From contig JAJPIQ010000032.1 of the NCBI GenBank assembly GCA_021324685.1, positions 88,833-152,832 on the forward strand: a stretch of 64,000 bases of DNA, in the 5' to 3' direction. The notes beneath the pieces were generated by a model. It worked only from the letters and a program-made list of their open reading frames with translations, had not been told where the DNA came from and ran no database searches. The stretch comes from Bacteroidota bacterium. GTDB lineage: Bacteria > Bacteroidota > Ignavibacteria > Palsa-1295. Positions 48,105 through 56,116 of the stretch are shown here, piece after piece. Within the stretch, counting starts at the first letter, position 1. Each line of letters starts with the position of its first letter. The position numbers and the translations under genes were made by a program.

Positions 48105-49980
48105 TTCCCGGCGTTTGAACGCGCGCAACCTCTTCCGAGCGCTGCTCGCCGCCTTCGTATTCGATCACGAAACTATAGGCCGGAAATCGTTTGGGTAAAC
48201 GCATGAGCGAAAAGACCATCACGCCGGTCGAGAAACGGTCGAGCCAGCTCGAGGTCGGCCAGCCTAAATGAAAGACGATCTTCCGGTCCGCGAAATCGTA
48301 TTGCAGCATATAGATCAGGGAGACCAAACGCCTTGCCAGCGATTCGCGGTAGATCGTGAGCAGGAAATGGTTCTTGCCCAGCTTCGTCGGCGTTCCCGAA
48401 CGCGGCGAATAGAAGGTGACGTAGGCAACATTCGGGTCCTCCGAAAGCGGGCTGGTATCTTTCGGGCGGCGGAAGAAGAAATGGAACGGCCGCGTCTCGT
48501 CGCTTTCGGCAATGCGGAACAGGACTTCCATCGGGTTATCGGTCTTTCGGAACTGTTCTATTTCCGGCGCGCGGCGTTTCGCCACACGGAACCCGATGAT
48601 CTGGAAGATGGTGACCGTGATGAGCCACAACACAAAGCCCTGCCATTTGTGGTACGCGATAAACGCAAAGCAGGCGAGCAGGATAAGGAAGATAATGAAC
48701 GTTCCCGTTCGCGAAGTATGATAATCGGGGATCTCTTCGCTCCCGCGCGAATACCGGTAATAAACAAGCGCCCCCATGTTGATCGTAAAACTCGCCACCA
48801 GTCCAACGGCATACATGTGCGCGAGCATCTCCTGGCTGCCGGCGGTGACCGCAATGATCACCGAGAACAGCGTCGCATTCATAATATGAATGCGATAGAG
48901 CGAGTCCGCTTTGTTGGTTTTGATCAGCCAGTCGAATCCATAGCGGTGCGCTACGCGCTCCAAGAGTTCGCTCGAAGCCACGAACGCGGTATTGACCGCC
49001 ATGATGAGCGTAAAGCTCGCCAGGCCGCCCACGAGCCACGCGAAGACCCGGCCGTTGACGACTCCCGCAAAAAACGTGATGAGGTCGTCTTCATGCGCGC
49101 TGAAGTTGATATCGGTACGCGTGAGTACGAGCATCGTGATAAGCGGCGTGACAATACCGACCGTTACGGCGAGGAAAATATACGCTTTTCGTATGTCCTT
49201 CCAGCTCTTGACGAGTCCCGCCGTCTGGATCACACTTTCGATCCCGGAGTAGGCCAGGATAACGCCGGCGAACCCGAAGATAAAAAAGTTCACGCCGCCG
49301 ATAAGGCCGTGCGACGTCAGGCCGGTCCATGTAAAGCTGAATCCCTGGGTGGCGCGGGCGACCTGTCCGGCGCTGGGATCGATGATCGCCGAAAGAACGA
49401 GCGTCAGCAGGATCATTGCGGCCGCAACGAAGACGAAGAACGTAAAGCGCGCATTTTCCCGAATGCCAATGATGTTCAGGAATGCGACCGCCCAGATCGC
49501 CGTGAAAAAGAGAATATAGATCACGAACGGCGAGATCGAGAAAAAGGAACTGCCGTTATAGACCGCAGAAACGGTCGAGATCGCGGCCGTCAGGATATAA
49601 TCGACAAGGATCGAGGCGACCGCCGCGAAGGAGATCGTCGGGCCGAGCACAAAATAGCTGAAACTATAGACGCCGCCGCCGCGAATGCCGTGATGCTCGA
49701 GAATATGGGCGATCTCGACCATTCGGCTCGAAAGGAACCGAATGAAAAGGGAGGTCGCAATAATGAAAACGAACGCCGCAACGCCGACCAGCAGATAGGA
49801 CTCCGCTGGAACGTAAAAAATGGACGTCAGCTCGTCCATGAGCGTAATAATCGCGACCGAGAGCCATGTCAGCCACCATTTTCCGCCGTCCATGAAGGAA
49901 AGCAGGTTCTTTTTTCGGAGCAAATAGACGAAAAGCCCAATAAGCCCCGCATTTAGCGCGACGATTAGAATGATCTTCAT
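48094..49980 (-). CDS. APC-superfamily amino-acid permease-like transporter with a soluble C-terminal domain
   Basis: A 628-residue protein with about 12 membrane segments up to about residue 465. ESYLLVGVAAFVFIIATSLF, GIRGGGVYSFSYFVLGPTIS (the Gly-rich unwound helix 1-like region) and AGVILAYSGIESVIQTAG follow the APC pattern. The first two segments precede the core. The final 150 residues are soluble and cytoplasmic (YSPRSGTPTKLGKNHFLLTI). The substrate cannot be read from sequence. It overlaps the ispD upstream repeat. Confidence 0.82.
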   Translation of the reverse strand: MKIILIVALNAGLIGLFVYLLRKKNLLSFMDGGKWWLTWLSVAIITLMDELTSIFYVPAESYLLVGVAAFVFIIATSLFIRFLSSRMVEIAHILEHHGIRGGGVYSFSYFVLGPTISFAAVASILVDYILTAAISTVSAVYNGSSFFSISPFVIYILFFTAIWAVAFLNIIGIRENARFTFFVFVAAAMILLTLVLSAIIDPSAGQVARATQGFSFTWTGLTSHGLIGGVNFFIFGFAGVILAYSGIESVIQTAGLVKSWKDIRKAYIFLAVTVGIVTPLITMLVLTRTDINFSAHEDDLITFFAGVVNGRVFAWLVGGLASFTLIMAVNTAFVASSELLERVAHRYGFDWLIKTNKADSLYRIHIMNATLFSVIIAVTAGSQEMLAHMYAVGLVASFTINMGALVYYRYSRGSEEIPDYHTSRTGTFIIFLILLACFAFIAYHKWQGFVLWLITVTIFQIIGFRVAKRRAPEIEQFRKTDNPMEVLFRIAESDETRPFHFFFRRPKDTSPLSEDPNVAYVTFYSPRSGTPTKLGKNHFLLTIYRESLARRLVSLIYMLQYDFADRKIVFHLGWPTSSWLDRFSTGVMVFSLMRLPKRFPAYSFVIEYEGGEQRSEEVARVQTPGTHA

Positions 49981-50218
49981 GGCTTACGAAATCGCGATCC
50001 GTCACGTGGGAGGACGTGGGGCATGGAGAAGACCGGGGCGAGTGGAGGCTCCGGCTGTGGTTCAGGCGTTTCCATAACGGAGCGCCGTAAACAATGCCCG
50101 GGCCGAAGAGCATTCCTTATGTTTCATAATGATTTCGGCAATCTTCCCTTGTTATGCAAATATTAAGTCTTTTCAAATTTGGAAACAATCCGCGCACGAG
50201 GCCGATAGACCGCGCCGG

Positions 50219-50749
50219 GTGAAAAAAAGAAATTTCTTCCTCGCCGCGTGCCTGTTTGTCCTCCTTACCGCTCCATCCCTCGTTCACGCGCAGGAGCGCG
50301 ACGACGATGACGCCGCCGAAACCAACGAGCCGCCCACGCAGCTCGAGATCGGTCCCGAAATAGAAGTTCCACTACATACGGACCATCCCGGCTTCGGCGG
50401 ATCGGTGAGCTTGCAGCTCACGCCGATCCCCGACTGGCTCGAATTTGAAATTGGTCTGGGCGCGCTGGCGAGTTCCGGCAGCGGCGAACTCGAAGCCGAG
50501 TTCCTCTTCGAAAAACCATTCGAGATCTCGCCGACGACCGAATTTATGATCGAGGCCGGCCCCTCCCTCTCGCGCTCGACGGAACTCGACGAAGCGGGAA
50601 CGTTCCTGAATATCCAGGCCGAGACCGGATTTTTTATCTGGCCGAGTAAGTCGATGGGCTGGTATGCAAGCGTCGGCTGGAGCGATACGCCGAAGAACGG
50701 CGCCCAGTCCCTTTCCGCCGATGCAGGAATTTTAATACCGGTGTTTTAA
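50219..50749 (+). CDS. Exported outer-membrane-like protein of unknown function
   Basis: A 176-residue protein from a GTG at 50219, chosen because KKRNFFLAACLFVLLTAPSL...HAQ is then a clean signal peptide; an ATG at 50129 is in frame. The mature part starts with an acidic stretch (ERDDDDAAE) and continues as amphipathic strands (FEIGLGALASSGSGELEAEF, MGWYASVGWSDTP), probably a small barrel. No family is recognised. Confidence 0.6.
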   Translation: MKKRNFFLAACLFVLLTAPSLVHAQERDDDDAAETNEPPTQLEIGPEIEVPLHTDHPGFGGSVSLQLTPIPDWLEFEIGLGALASSGSGELEAEFLFEKPFEISPTTEFMIEAGPSLSRSTELDEAGTFLNIQAETGFFIWPSKSMGWYASVGWSDTPKNGAQSLSADAGILIPVF

Positions 50750-50912
50750 GGGTCGCGTCAGGGAGCAGAAAGTTTTGAAGCTGTCTCACTGCGAAATGCA
50801 TAACCGATCACGCCGGAATCACATTGCGAAATACCCCGGGAAAGCCGAACCGAATTATTCAGCGAAGCAGCTACCCGTTTGTAACCCCGGATGCCTTCTG
50901 CGTTCTTGATGC

Positions 50913-51695
50913 ATGAGGTTACTTCTGCGTTGTTGCTTCGCTGTTGTTGTTATTGGACTTTTTTATCCACATCGAACGCATGCTCAAAGCCATGTACAAT
51001 CGCTGTTGGGCCCGATGGCTGGTTATAGCTTCGTTTTGTATCGCAGCGATCCTTTCCCGGCTTTGAATTCAGAACCGGAAGCTTTTCTAATGCAGAATGG
51101 AAGCGGCAGCGATTTCTTCTGGGGCATCAGTTATGAAGATCCGCTCTTCCGGCGCATGCACCATTTTCTTATCCTCGAGGCCGGCTACGAACGGATGAGT
51201 GGCGATTTTTCGTCAGCGGGCGAAAACAATCCTATTCCTGTACTTCTCAATGGTGCCCAACACGATACGGCCTATATTGTGGGTGTCGCACTTCGGGCCG
51301 AACTTTCCTATGCGTTTGTGAACGTCGGATATAAATTCAACTTTAAAGCCGATAGCATTCCGCGCGGCCTGGGAATTCAGCTTTGCTTTCAAGTAGGCGT
51401 GAGGCAGACAGCCACTTTTACGAAAACCGTTTCTACTCGTTTTACCGATCCCGACACCACGGAAACAGCTATTTCAGTGATCGGGCTAAGTGAGGCTTCT
51501 TCTTTGCGCCTCTCGCTACGGCCGGAACTAACCTACGATATTCCCATAGCGAACAATCGACTCGTTCTGACGCCGTTTGTTGGCTTCGATCTACCTTTTA
51601 CGCAAGTCGATATAGATGAGAATTGGACCGCAAGCTCGTTGTTCAGCGGGGTCGCACTGCGATATGCCTTTTGGCAACGCCCAAACCCAGGCTAA
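50913..51695 (+). CDS. Outer-membrane beta-barrel protein of unknown function
   Basis: A 260-residue protein. The signal MRLLLRCCFAVVVIGLFYPH leads to a cleavage after THAQ. Alternating strands such as FFWGISYEDPLF, YAFVNVGYKFNFKADS and LTPFVGFDLPF, ending in VALRYAFW, suggest a PorT/OmpA-type barrel common in Bacteroidota. The specific role is unknown. Confidence 0.7.
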   Translation: MRLLLRCCFAVVVIGLFYPHRTHAQSHVQSLLGPMAGYSFVLYRSDPFPALNSEPEAFLMQNGSGSDFFWGISYEDPLFRRMHHFLILEAGYERMSGDFSSAGENNPIPVLLNGAQHDTAYIVGVALRAELSYAFVNVGYKFNFKADSIPRGLGIQLCFQVGVRQTATFTKTVSTRFTDPDTTETAISVIGLSEASSLRLSLRPELTYDIPIANNRLVLTPFVGFDLPFTQVDIDENWTASSLFSGVALRYAFWQRPNPG

Positions 51696-51814
51696 TTCGA
51701 GTTCCCATTTCCGGTAGTGACCGTGTGCATTAAATCATGGCACGAATGCGGTTTCCTTGTGCAAGCGAAGTGTGGATCGATGTCTTCATGAGACGTTATA
51801 ATAGCGGGGTCTGG

Positions 51815-51834
51815 ATTCCCGCCTGCGCGGGAAT
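51815..51834. repeat. REP-like hairpin ATTCCCGC-CTGC-GCGGGAAT
   Basis: Perfect 8-bp arms with a 4-nt loop inside CTGGATTCCCGCC...GGGAATGACA. This form is common as an intergenic repeat in many bacterial genomes. Confidence 0.6.
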
Positions 51835-52107
51835 GACATTGAATGGTGCTGCGCGTGGAATTACCTGAACGTGCTTTGCCTAAAGAACTTTGCCGATGCC
51901 TTGAATATGGAAAAACTGAACTTATCCACAGTATGGGCAGTTAATCGGGCCGCTGTTTGGCAGGGGCGGGATTTCGGTATTTCCGGGATTTCGTCCATTT
52001 CTGGGTATCATAGGCAGTTATTACGGGCTGCTTCCGGAAAGAATGGCTGGTTCGAGGAGCTTCTAACTTCGAATTGGTTACGGGACTGCCAGAAAGCAAA
52101 AAGCAAA

Positions 52108-52209
52108 GCGCAGCTAAAGTATTGGCTGAAGTGCGCACAAGCTAAAGCATGGGCTATTCGAGCACTGCGGAAGCATGGGCTACATCGGCTGAAAGTATGC
52201 GCTACATTA
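52108..52209 (+). repeat. Cluster of degenerate AAGCTAAAGCATGCGCTAC repeats
   Basis: About four degenerate copies lie head to tail: near 52108-52128, 52134-52158, 52163-52185 and 52188-52209, sharing AGCTAAAG, GCATGGGCTA or ATGCGCTACATT. A near-intact copy lies at 61436-61461. The last copy ends 11 nt before the rplJ ATG. Confidence 0.6.
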
Positions 52210-52219
52210 ACACAAATCA

Positions 52220-52759
52220 ATGACACGCGAAGAAAAAACGCAAGTCGTTGCTGAACTGAAGGAAGTCATCGACCGCTCGACGGGGATGTACTTCACCGAT
52301 TTCGAGGGGATGACGGTCGAGCAGACCACGCGTCTGCGCTCGGAGCTCCGGAAATCGGGAGTGACCTTCAAAGTCGCGAAAAACACGCTTATTCGGCGTG
52401 CGCTCGACGACTCGGGTCGCCTGACCGAAGATATCCGCAATGCGCTCGTCAACCAGACGGGAGTAGCATTCGGATTCGACGATCCGGTGGCGCCGGCTCG
52501 GGTGCTGAAGGACTTTATCGAGAAGAACCAGGACAAACCGGCCCTCAAGCTGGCGTACCTCGAAGGAGTGACGTATCCCGGGAAGGACCTCAAAAAAGTC
52601 GCGGCACTTCCAACGAAGAAGGACGTAATGGCAAGCATCGTCGGAAGCCTTTCGGCGCCCATGCAGGGCATCGTCAATGTGCTCGGCGCACTGCAACGCG
52701 ATATCGTCTATCTCGTCGATGCGATCGAGAAGAAGAAAGCAGAGACCGCTTCAGTATAA
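52220..52759 (+). CDS. rplJ: 50S ribosomal protein L10
   Basis: A 179-residue protein. EEKTQVVAELKEVIDRSTGM, YFTDFEGMTVEQTTRLRSEL and FKVAKNTLIRRALDD are the L10 core, and the C-terminal helix (VYLVDAIEKKKAETASV) docks L7/L12. It forms the ribosomal stalk base. rplK and rplA, the usual upstream genes, are absent here; REP-like repeats lie upstream instead. Confidence 0.97.
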   Translation: MTREEKTQVVAELKEVIDRSTGMYFTDFEGMTVEQTTRLRSELRKSGVTFKVAKNTLIRRALDDSGRLTEDIRNALVNQTGVAFGFDDPVAPARVLKDFIEKNQDKPALKLAYLEGVTYPGKDLKKVAALPTKKDVMASIVGSLSAPMQGIVNVLGALQRDIVYLVDAIEKKKAETASV

Positions 52760-52795
52760 GCAACAACGTTTAACCATTTAAAACCGTAAACAACC

Positions 52796-53182
52796 ATGGC
52801 AGATATTAATGCAATCGTAGATCAGATCAGCGCGCTGACGCTTGGCGAAGCGGCCGATCTCAAGAAAGCGCTCGAAGAAAAGTTCGGCGTAACGGCGTCC
52901 GCCCCGATGATGATGGGGATGATGCCCGCCGCCGGCGGTGCAGCTCCGGGTGCTCCGGCCGTCGAAGAGAAGACGGAATTCGACGTCATCCTTGCCGATG
53001 GCGGCGCGCAGAAGATCAATGTGATCAAAGCCGTCCGCGAAGCGACGGGCCTGGGCCTCAAAGAGGCGAAGGACCTGGTCGATGGCGCTCCGAAGACCGT
53101 CAAGGAAGGAATGCCGAAGGCCGATGCCGAAGCCCTCAAGAAGAAACTCGAGGAAGCCGGCGCGAAAGTCGAACTCAAATAA
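52796..53182 (+). CDS. rplL: 50S ribosomal protein L7/L12
   Basis: A 128-residue protein. It has a helical N-terminal dimer domain ([20 protein letters not shown]), an Ala/Gly/Met-rich hinge with [11 protein letters not shown], and the globular domain [20 protein letters not shown] ... [20 protein letters not shown]. It lies 36 nt after rplJ. A terminator follows at 53203-53230; rpoB and rpoC, normally next, are not here. Confidence 0.97.
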   Translation: MADINAIVDQISALTLGEAADLKKALEEKFGVTASAPMMMGMMPAAGGAAPGAPAVEEKTEFDVILADGGAQKINVIKAVREATGLGLKEAKDLVDGAPKTVKEGMPKADAEALKKKLEEAGAKVELK

Positions 53183-53202
53183 CGAGTATCTATTTCGGAA
53201 CG

Positions 53203-53230
53203 AAAGCCCCGTCAGTCATGACGGGGCTTT
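53203..53230 (+). terminator. Intrinsic terminator after rplL
   Basis: AAAGCCCCGTC (53203-53213) and GACGGGGCTTT (53220-53230) are perfect arms with a 6-nt loop; the arm itself supplies the T residues. Confidence 0.8.
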
Positions 53231-53260
53231 CTGCTTTTAAGGCAAGTTTTAAAATAGAGG

Positions 53261-53288
53261 GCAAATTTTTCCTGGGAAATTCCGATCG
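53261..53288 (-). repeat. 28-bp near-copy of part of the HTH gene at 54512
   Basis: This segment matches 54690-54718 with one substitution and one base missing. On the minus strand it reads TIGISQEKFA, like RIGISQEKLA in the HTH protein, but no HTH gene continues around it. It may be a remnant of a lost gene copy. Confidence 0.5.
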
Positions 53289-53432
53289 TTTTTTCCCGGC
53301 TCGGTTTTTTAACGAGTCACAAATTTTTACCTTTCGTTACCTTCCATTATTTCATTGGTCTTCATAGAAGCGCCCCGAGATTTTTGCGTAAATTTGATAA
53401 AAGAGTGCAAACTTGATCAGATGGCATCAGCC

Positions 53433-54488
53433 ATGAAGCTTCTTAGTCTCTTTTTAAGCATTTTCTCCCTCGCGGTCTCGGTGCGGGCGCAAACGTCGGT
53501 CCTTGATAGCATCGCGATCGACGAGGATAGTAGCATTCTGATTTGTTATGGCAGCTTTCCGAACTCGCCAGCGATCGTTCACATTTTCGACACTACGCTC
53601 GGAATTCTTTCGCAAACCGACACCGAGATACATGCGGCGATTCCTGTGAGTGGACATGCAGCCGCGGGACCCGTAATCGTTGAGATTGGCGGCCAAAAAA
53701 GCGACAGCAAATTAATAACATATCTGCATCTTTCTATTTCTATCCATTGGGACTACTTCGCAAGCGATGGAGGAGAAGAATACGCCAACTTCACGGACAA
53801 CCTGAGTTTGCGCGCCGATCTCGAACGTCTCTTAACTTCCCGTGATTCCATACAAGTTAGACCATCAAGAATATCAAGTTATGTTCATTCGGCAGGTGGT
53901 TCTAGCGGAATGCATGGATCGGAATATGGAGGTCCGGTATTCGACAGCACTGGAATTTGTTATTGGACTTATAGAATCTTCTGGAATGCCGATTCTAACA
54001 ATTATGAAATAGTGCACCCATGTTTTAGCGAATGTTGCTATTACCCTTGCGATCCCATTCCGCTTACGAAATCTTTTGGTTTAGGACCTTTCAGGCTCAG
54101 CGGACCGGCCCCGAATTGCTTGCTCAACCCTGAAGAACCACCTTTTAATTTTGGAGGTAATTCTGGAGCAGGATGGTCTGAAACTGCCCCAACGGAATTC
54201 CCTCCAGACCTTAATGAAAGAGTAAAGGCCGATCTATCCGATAAAATGTTTTCAATATCTTTAATAAATCTAAATGGGAAATTGAGTGCAAAACTAACCT
54301 CGGCACTTCCGTCAGCTCGAATCGACATTTACGATATTCTTGGCCATCGTCTCGTGACATTAACTTCCGAACTTCAATCTGGCGAGAACTTTATTTTACT
54401 CGATAGTCCGGTCCTAATGCCGGGAATCTATATTGTTCGAGCTCAATCCGGCAGTGATGTTCGTTCCATCAAATTTATTCAGCAGTAA
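53433..54488 (+). CDS. Secreted protein with T9SS-like C-terminal domain
   Basis: A 351-residue protein. MKLLSLFLSIFSLAVSVRAQ is a signal peptide; an ATG at 53421 would add four residues. The middle has a Cys-rich patch (CFSECCYYPCDP). The C-terminus has ARIDIYDILGHRLVTLTSEL and MPGIYIVRAQSGSDVRSIKF, a type IX sorting domain. The body has no recognised domain. It starts after the rplL terminator and heads an AT-richer block. Confidence 0.75.
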   Translation: MKLLSLFLSIFSLAVSVRAQTSVLDSIAIDEDSSILICYGSFPNSPAIVHIFDTTLGILSQTDTEIHAAIPVSGHAAAGPVIVEIGGQKSDSKLITYLHLSISIHWDYFASDGGEEYANFTDNLSLRADLERLLTSRDSIQVRPSRISSYVHSAGGSSGMHGSEYGGPVFDSTGICYWTYRIFWNADSNNYEIVHPCFSECCYYPCDPIPLTKSFGLGPFRLSGPAPNCLLNPEEPPFNFGGNSGAGWSETAPTEFPPDLNERVKADLSDKMFSISLINLNGKLSAKLTSALPSARIDIYDILGHRLVTLTSELQSGENFILLDSPVLMPGIYIVRAQSGSDVRSIKFIQQ

Positions 54489-54511
54489 CGAATTTAAACG
54501 AAAGTAATATC

Positions 54512-54751
54512 TTAAGGCAACAACCTCTTTTCTAATTCTTTTTCCGTAAGTTTATACGCTTCTTCAATAAAGAGTAAGTGAGGTTTAATTTTCAGAGCTT
54601 TCCCGATGCGATATAATACTTCCGCACTAACGCTTTTTTCGGCACGCTCGATACAACCGACGTATGCCCGATCAATCTGCGCAAATTCCGCAAGTTTTTC
54701 CTGGGAAATTCCGATTCGATTTCGGAACCCGCGCACATTGTGGCCGATCAT
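54512..54751 (-). CDS. XRE-family HTH transcriptional regulator
   Basis: A 79-residue protein starting MIGHNVRGFRNRIGISQEKL, with AEFAQIDRAYVGCIERAEKS and YRIGKALKIKPHLLF, a complete single XRE HTH domain. It has no effector domain and resembles orphan regulators and restriction-modification controllers. The ATG at 54751 is preferred over a TTG at 54775, which would lie inside a palindrome. It is divergent from the T9SS gene at 54852 and convergent with the one ending at 54488. Confidence 0.8.
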   Translation of the reverse strand: MIGHNVRGFRNRIGISQEKLAEFAQIDRAYVGCIERAEKSVSAEVLYRIGKALKIKPHLLFIEEAYKLTEKELEKRLLP

Positions 54752-54766
54752 TCGTTTTACATTCAC

Positions 54767-54791
54767 AGCACACAAAAATGTGCTATCTTTG
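54767..54791. promoter_or_regulatory. Palindrome and Bacteroidota -7 box between the HTH gene and a T9SS gene
   Basis: AGCACA (54767-54772) and TGTGCT (54779-54784) are perfect inverted arms around a 6-nt spacer. TATCTTTG (54784-54791) fits TAnnTTTG for rightward transcription of the gene at 54852. The palindrome lies upstream of the -7 box and may be an operator for the divergent HTH protein. Binding is inferred. Confidence 0.5.
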
Positions 54792-54851
54792 CACTCAAAT
54801 CAACGGTCTTTAGAACGCAATGTCTATAGACCGCATCCTTAGGAGCACGAA

Positions 54852-56105
54852 ATGAGAAATTCAATCCTGGTTTCGATCATACTTTGCGTCTCTTTTTCAG
54901 TACGAGGGCAGCAACAGCAGCAAACCGATTCGACCCCTATAGCCTATGGTTGGCTGCGAGTGCCATTTCCCGCCTCGACGTTAAACGCCTGCCTGGGACT
55001 CTCTTTCATTAATCCAGATACCGGTTGGGTGGTCGGAGAAGATGGAGCATTCTATTCTACGGATGCAGGTCAGCATTGGCAATTACGGGTTGCAGGGCAA
55101 TATGGGCAGGTTCATTTTTTCGATGTAAATGAAGGCTGGTTGCTTTATTGGACCGATGCTTCTTCCATGCTTCATACCTCGAATGGAGGCACAACTTGGG
55201 ATACGGTGCATTTCCCCGCGACGAATGTGCATTGGATAAATCGTGATACCGGATTCATCTTGGGGAGAGCCCTAATAGAGAGAATTACAAGGCAGGATAC
55301 TGGCTGGAGTAGAACGATTTCTGGGAACCTGGATGCAGGCGGAATTATCTGTTTAGATCGATTCGATGCAAACCATTACTTGGCCTTGGGAGACGAGCAT
55401 TTCGTGAGTTCCCAATATCCAAACTCCCCGACGATACTGCGTAGTGATGATGCCGGCGAATCTTGGTATCGGCCAGAGTGGGCAGAGGGCAATGGAATCT
55501 TTTATGACATTCTAATTGTCGATTCGACCAGAGCAGTTGGATTTGGAAACAATTGGAGAACATCCGATCGTGGTTCTACCTGGATAAGCGATACGACCCT
55601 TGGAGTTCTCAGAAAAGTTTCTTTTCTTGCTGATGGCTTCGGTATGGGTTGTAGCAGGGATGGATTTATTGGTGTTTCAACCGATACCGGTCACTCTTGG
55701 ACTTATGAAAATACAGGCACACTTGAAACCACTACCGGAATTCAGGTCGTCGATACTGCAAATGCCTTTGCAATCGGTACGAACGGTCTTGTTCTTAGGA
55801 CTACAAACGGTGGTTTCTCAAATGTAAATCAAAATGCAGAATCTGGATTGACAATAAACTCATACCCTGATCCTGCACTACTAAGTCTCATATTCACTTA
55901 CTCTCTTCCGCAGTTTCAGCATGTAACGTTTTCGATTTATTCTCTAAGTGGATCCCTTGTTGCGACGCTTGCAAACATGGATGCAGAAACCACGGGTAAC
56001 CATTCGCAGAGTTTGAATACGTCTAATCTGGCATCTGGAACCTATTCATATGTGCTGTCTTCGGAAGATTATACCGTGATTGGGCAATTCCAAGTAATTC
56101 ATTGA
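54852..56105 (+). CDS. Secreted T9SS protein with Ycf48/BNR-like repeats
   Basis: A 417-residue protein with a signal peptide (MRNSILVSIILCVSFSVRGQ). A Shine-Dalgarno AGGAG lies just before the ATG. Repeats such as FINPDTGWVVGEDGAFYSTD, HTSNGGTTWDTV, RSDDAGESWYRP and RTSDRGSTWISD form a propeller like Ycf48-type proteins. The C-terminus LPQFQHVTFSIYSLSGSLVA ... LASGTYSYVLSS is a T9SS sorting domain. It is AT-richer than housekeeping genes here. Confidence 0.85.
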   Translation: MRNSILVSIILCVSFSVRGQQQQQTDSTPIAYGWLRVPFPASTLNACLGLSFINPDTGWVVGEDGAFYSTDAGQHWQLRVAGQYGQVHFFDVNEGWLLYWTDASSMLHTSNGGTTWDTVHFPATNVHWINRDTGFILGRALIERITRQDTGWSRTISGNLDAGGIICLDRFDANHYLALGDEHFVSSQYPNSPTILRSDDAGESWYRPEWAEGNGIFYDILIVDSTRAVGFGNNWRTSDRGSTWISDTTLGVLRKVSFLADGFGMGCSRDGFIGVSTDTGHSWTYENTGTLETTTGIQVVDTANAFAIGTNGLVLRTTNGGFSNVNQNAESGLTINSYPDPALLSLIFTYSLPQFQHVTFSIYSLSGSLVATLANMDAETTGNHSQSLNTSNLASGTYSYVLSSEDYTVIGQFQVIH

Positions 56106-56116
56106 CTGGAGGGATC

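Larger units (their letters stand above)
51696..52219. other. Gene-free stretch with repeat hairpins upstream of rplJ
   Basis: A 524-bp region between an outer-membrane gene and rplJ. It holds the ATTCCCGC hairpin (51815-51834) and the degenerate AAGCTAAAGCATG repeats (52108-52209). A 127-codon frame (51871-52254) runs through the repeats and into rplJ; I do not accept it as a gene. Confidence 0.5.

Noticed and set aside
48268..49956. 562-codon frame opposite the permease gene
   Set aside because: It is a codon-bias shadow, rich in Arg/Asp/Glu with no motif; the minus-strand frame encodes a clear 12-helix transporter.
51871..52254. 127-codon frame before rplJ
   Set aside because: It runs through degenerate repeats and overlaps the rplJ start; composition is random.
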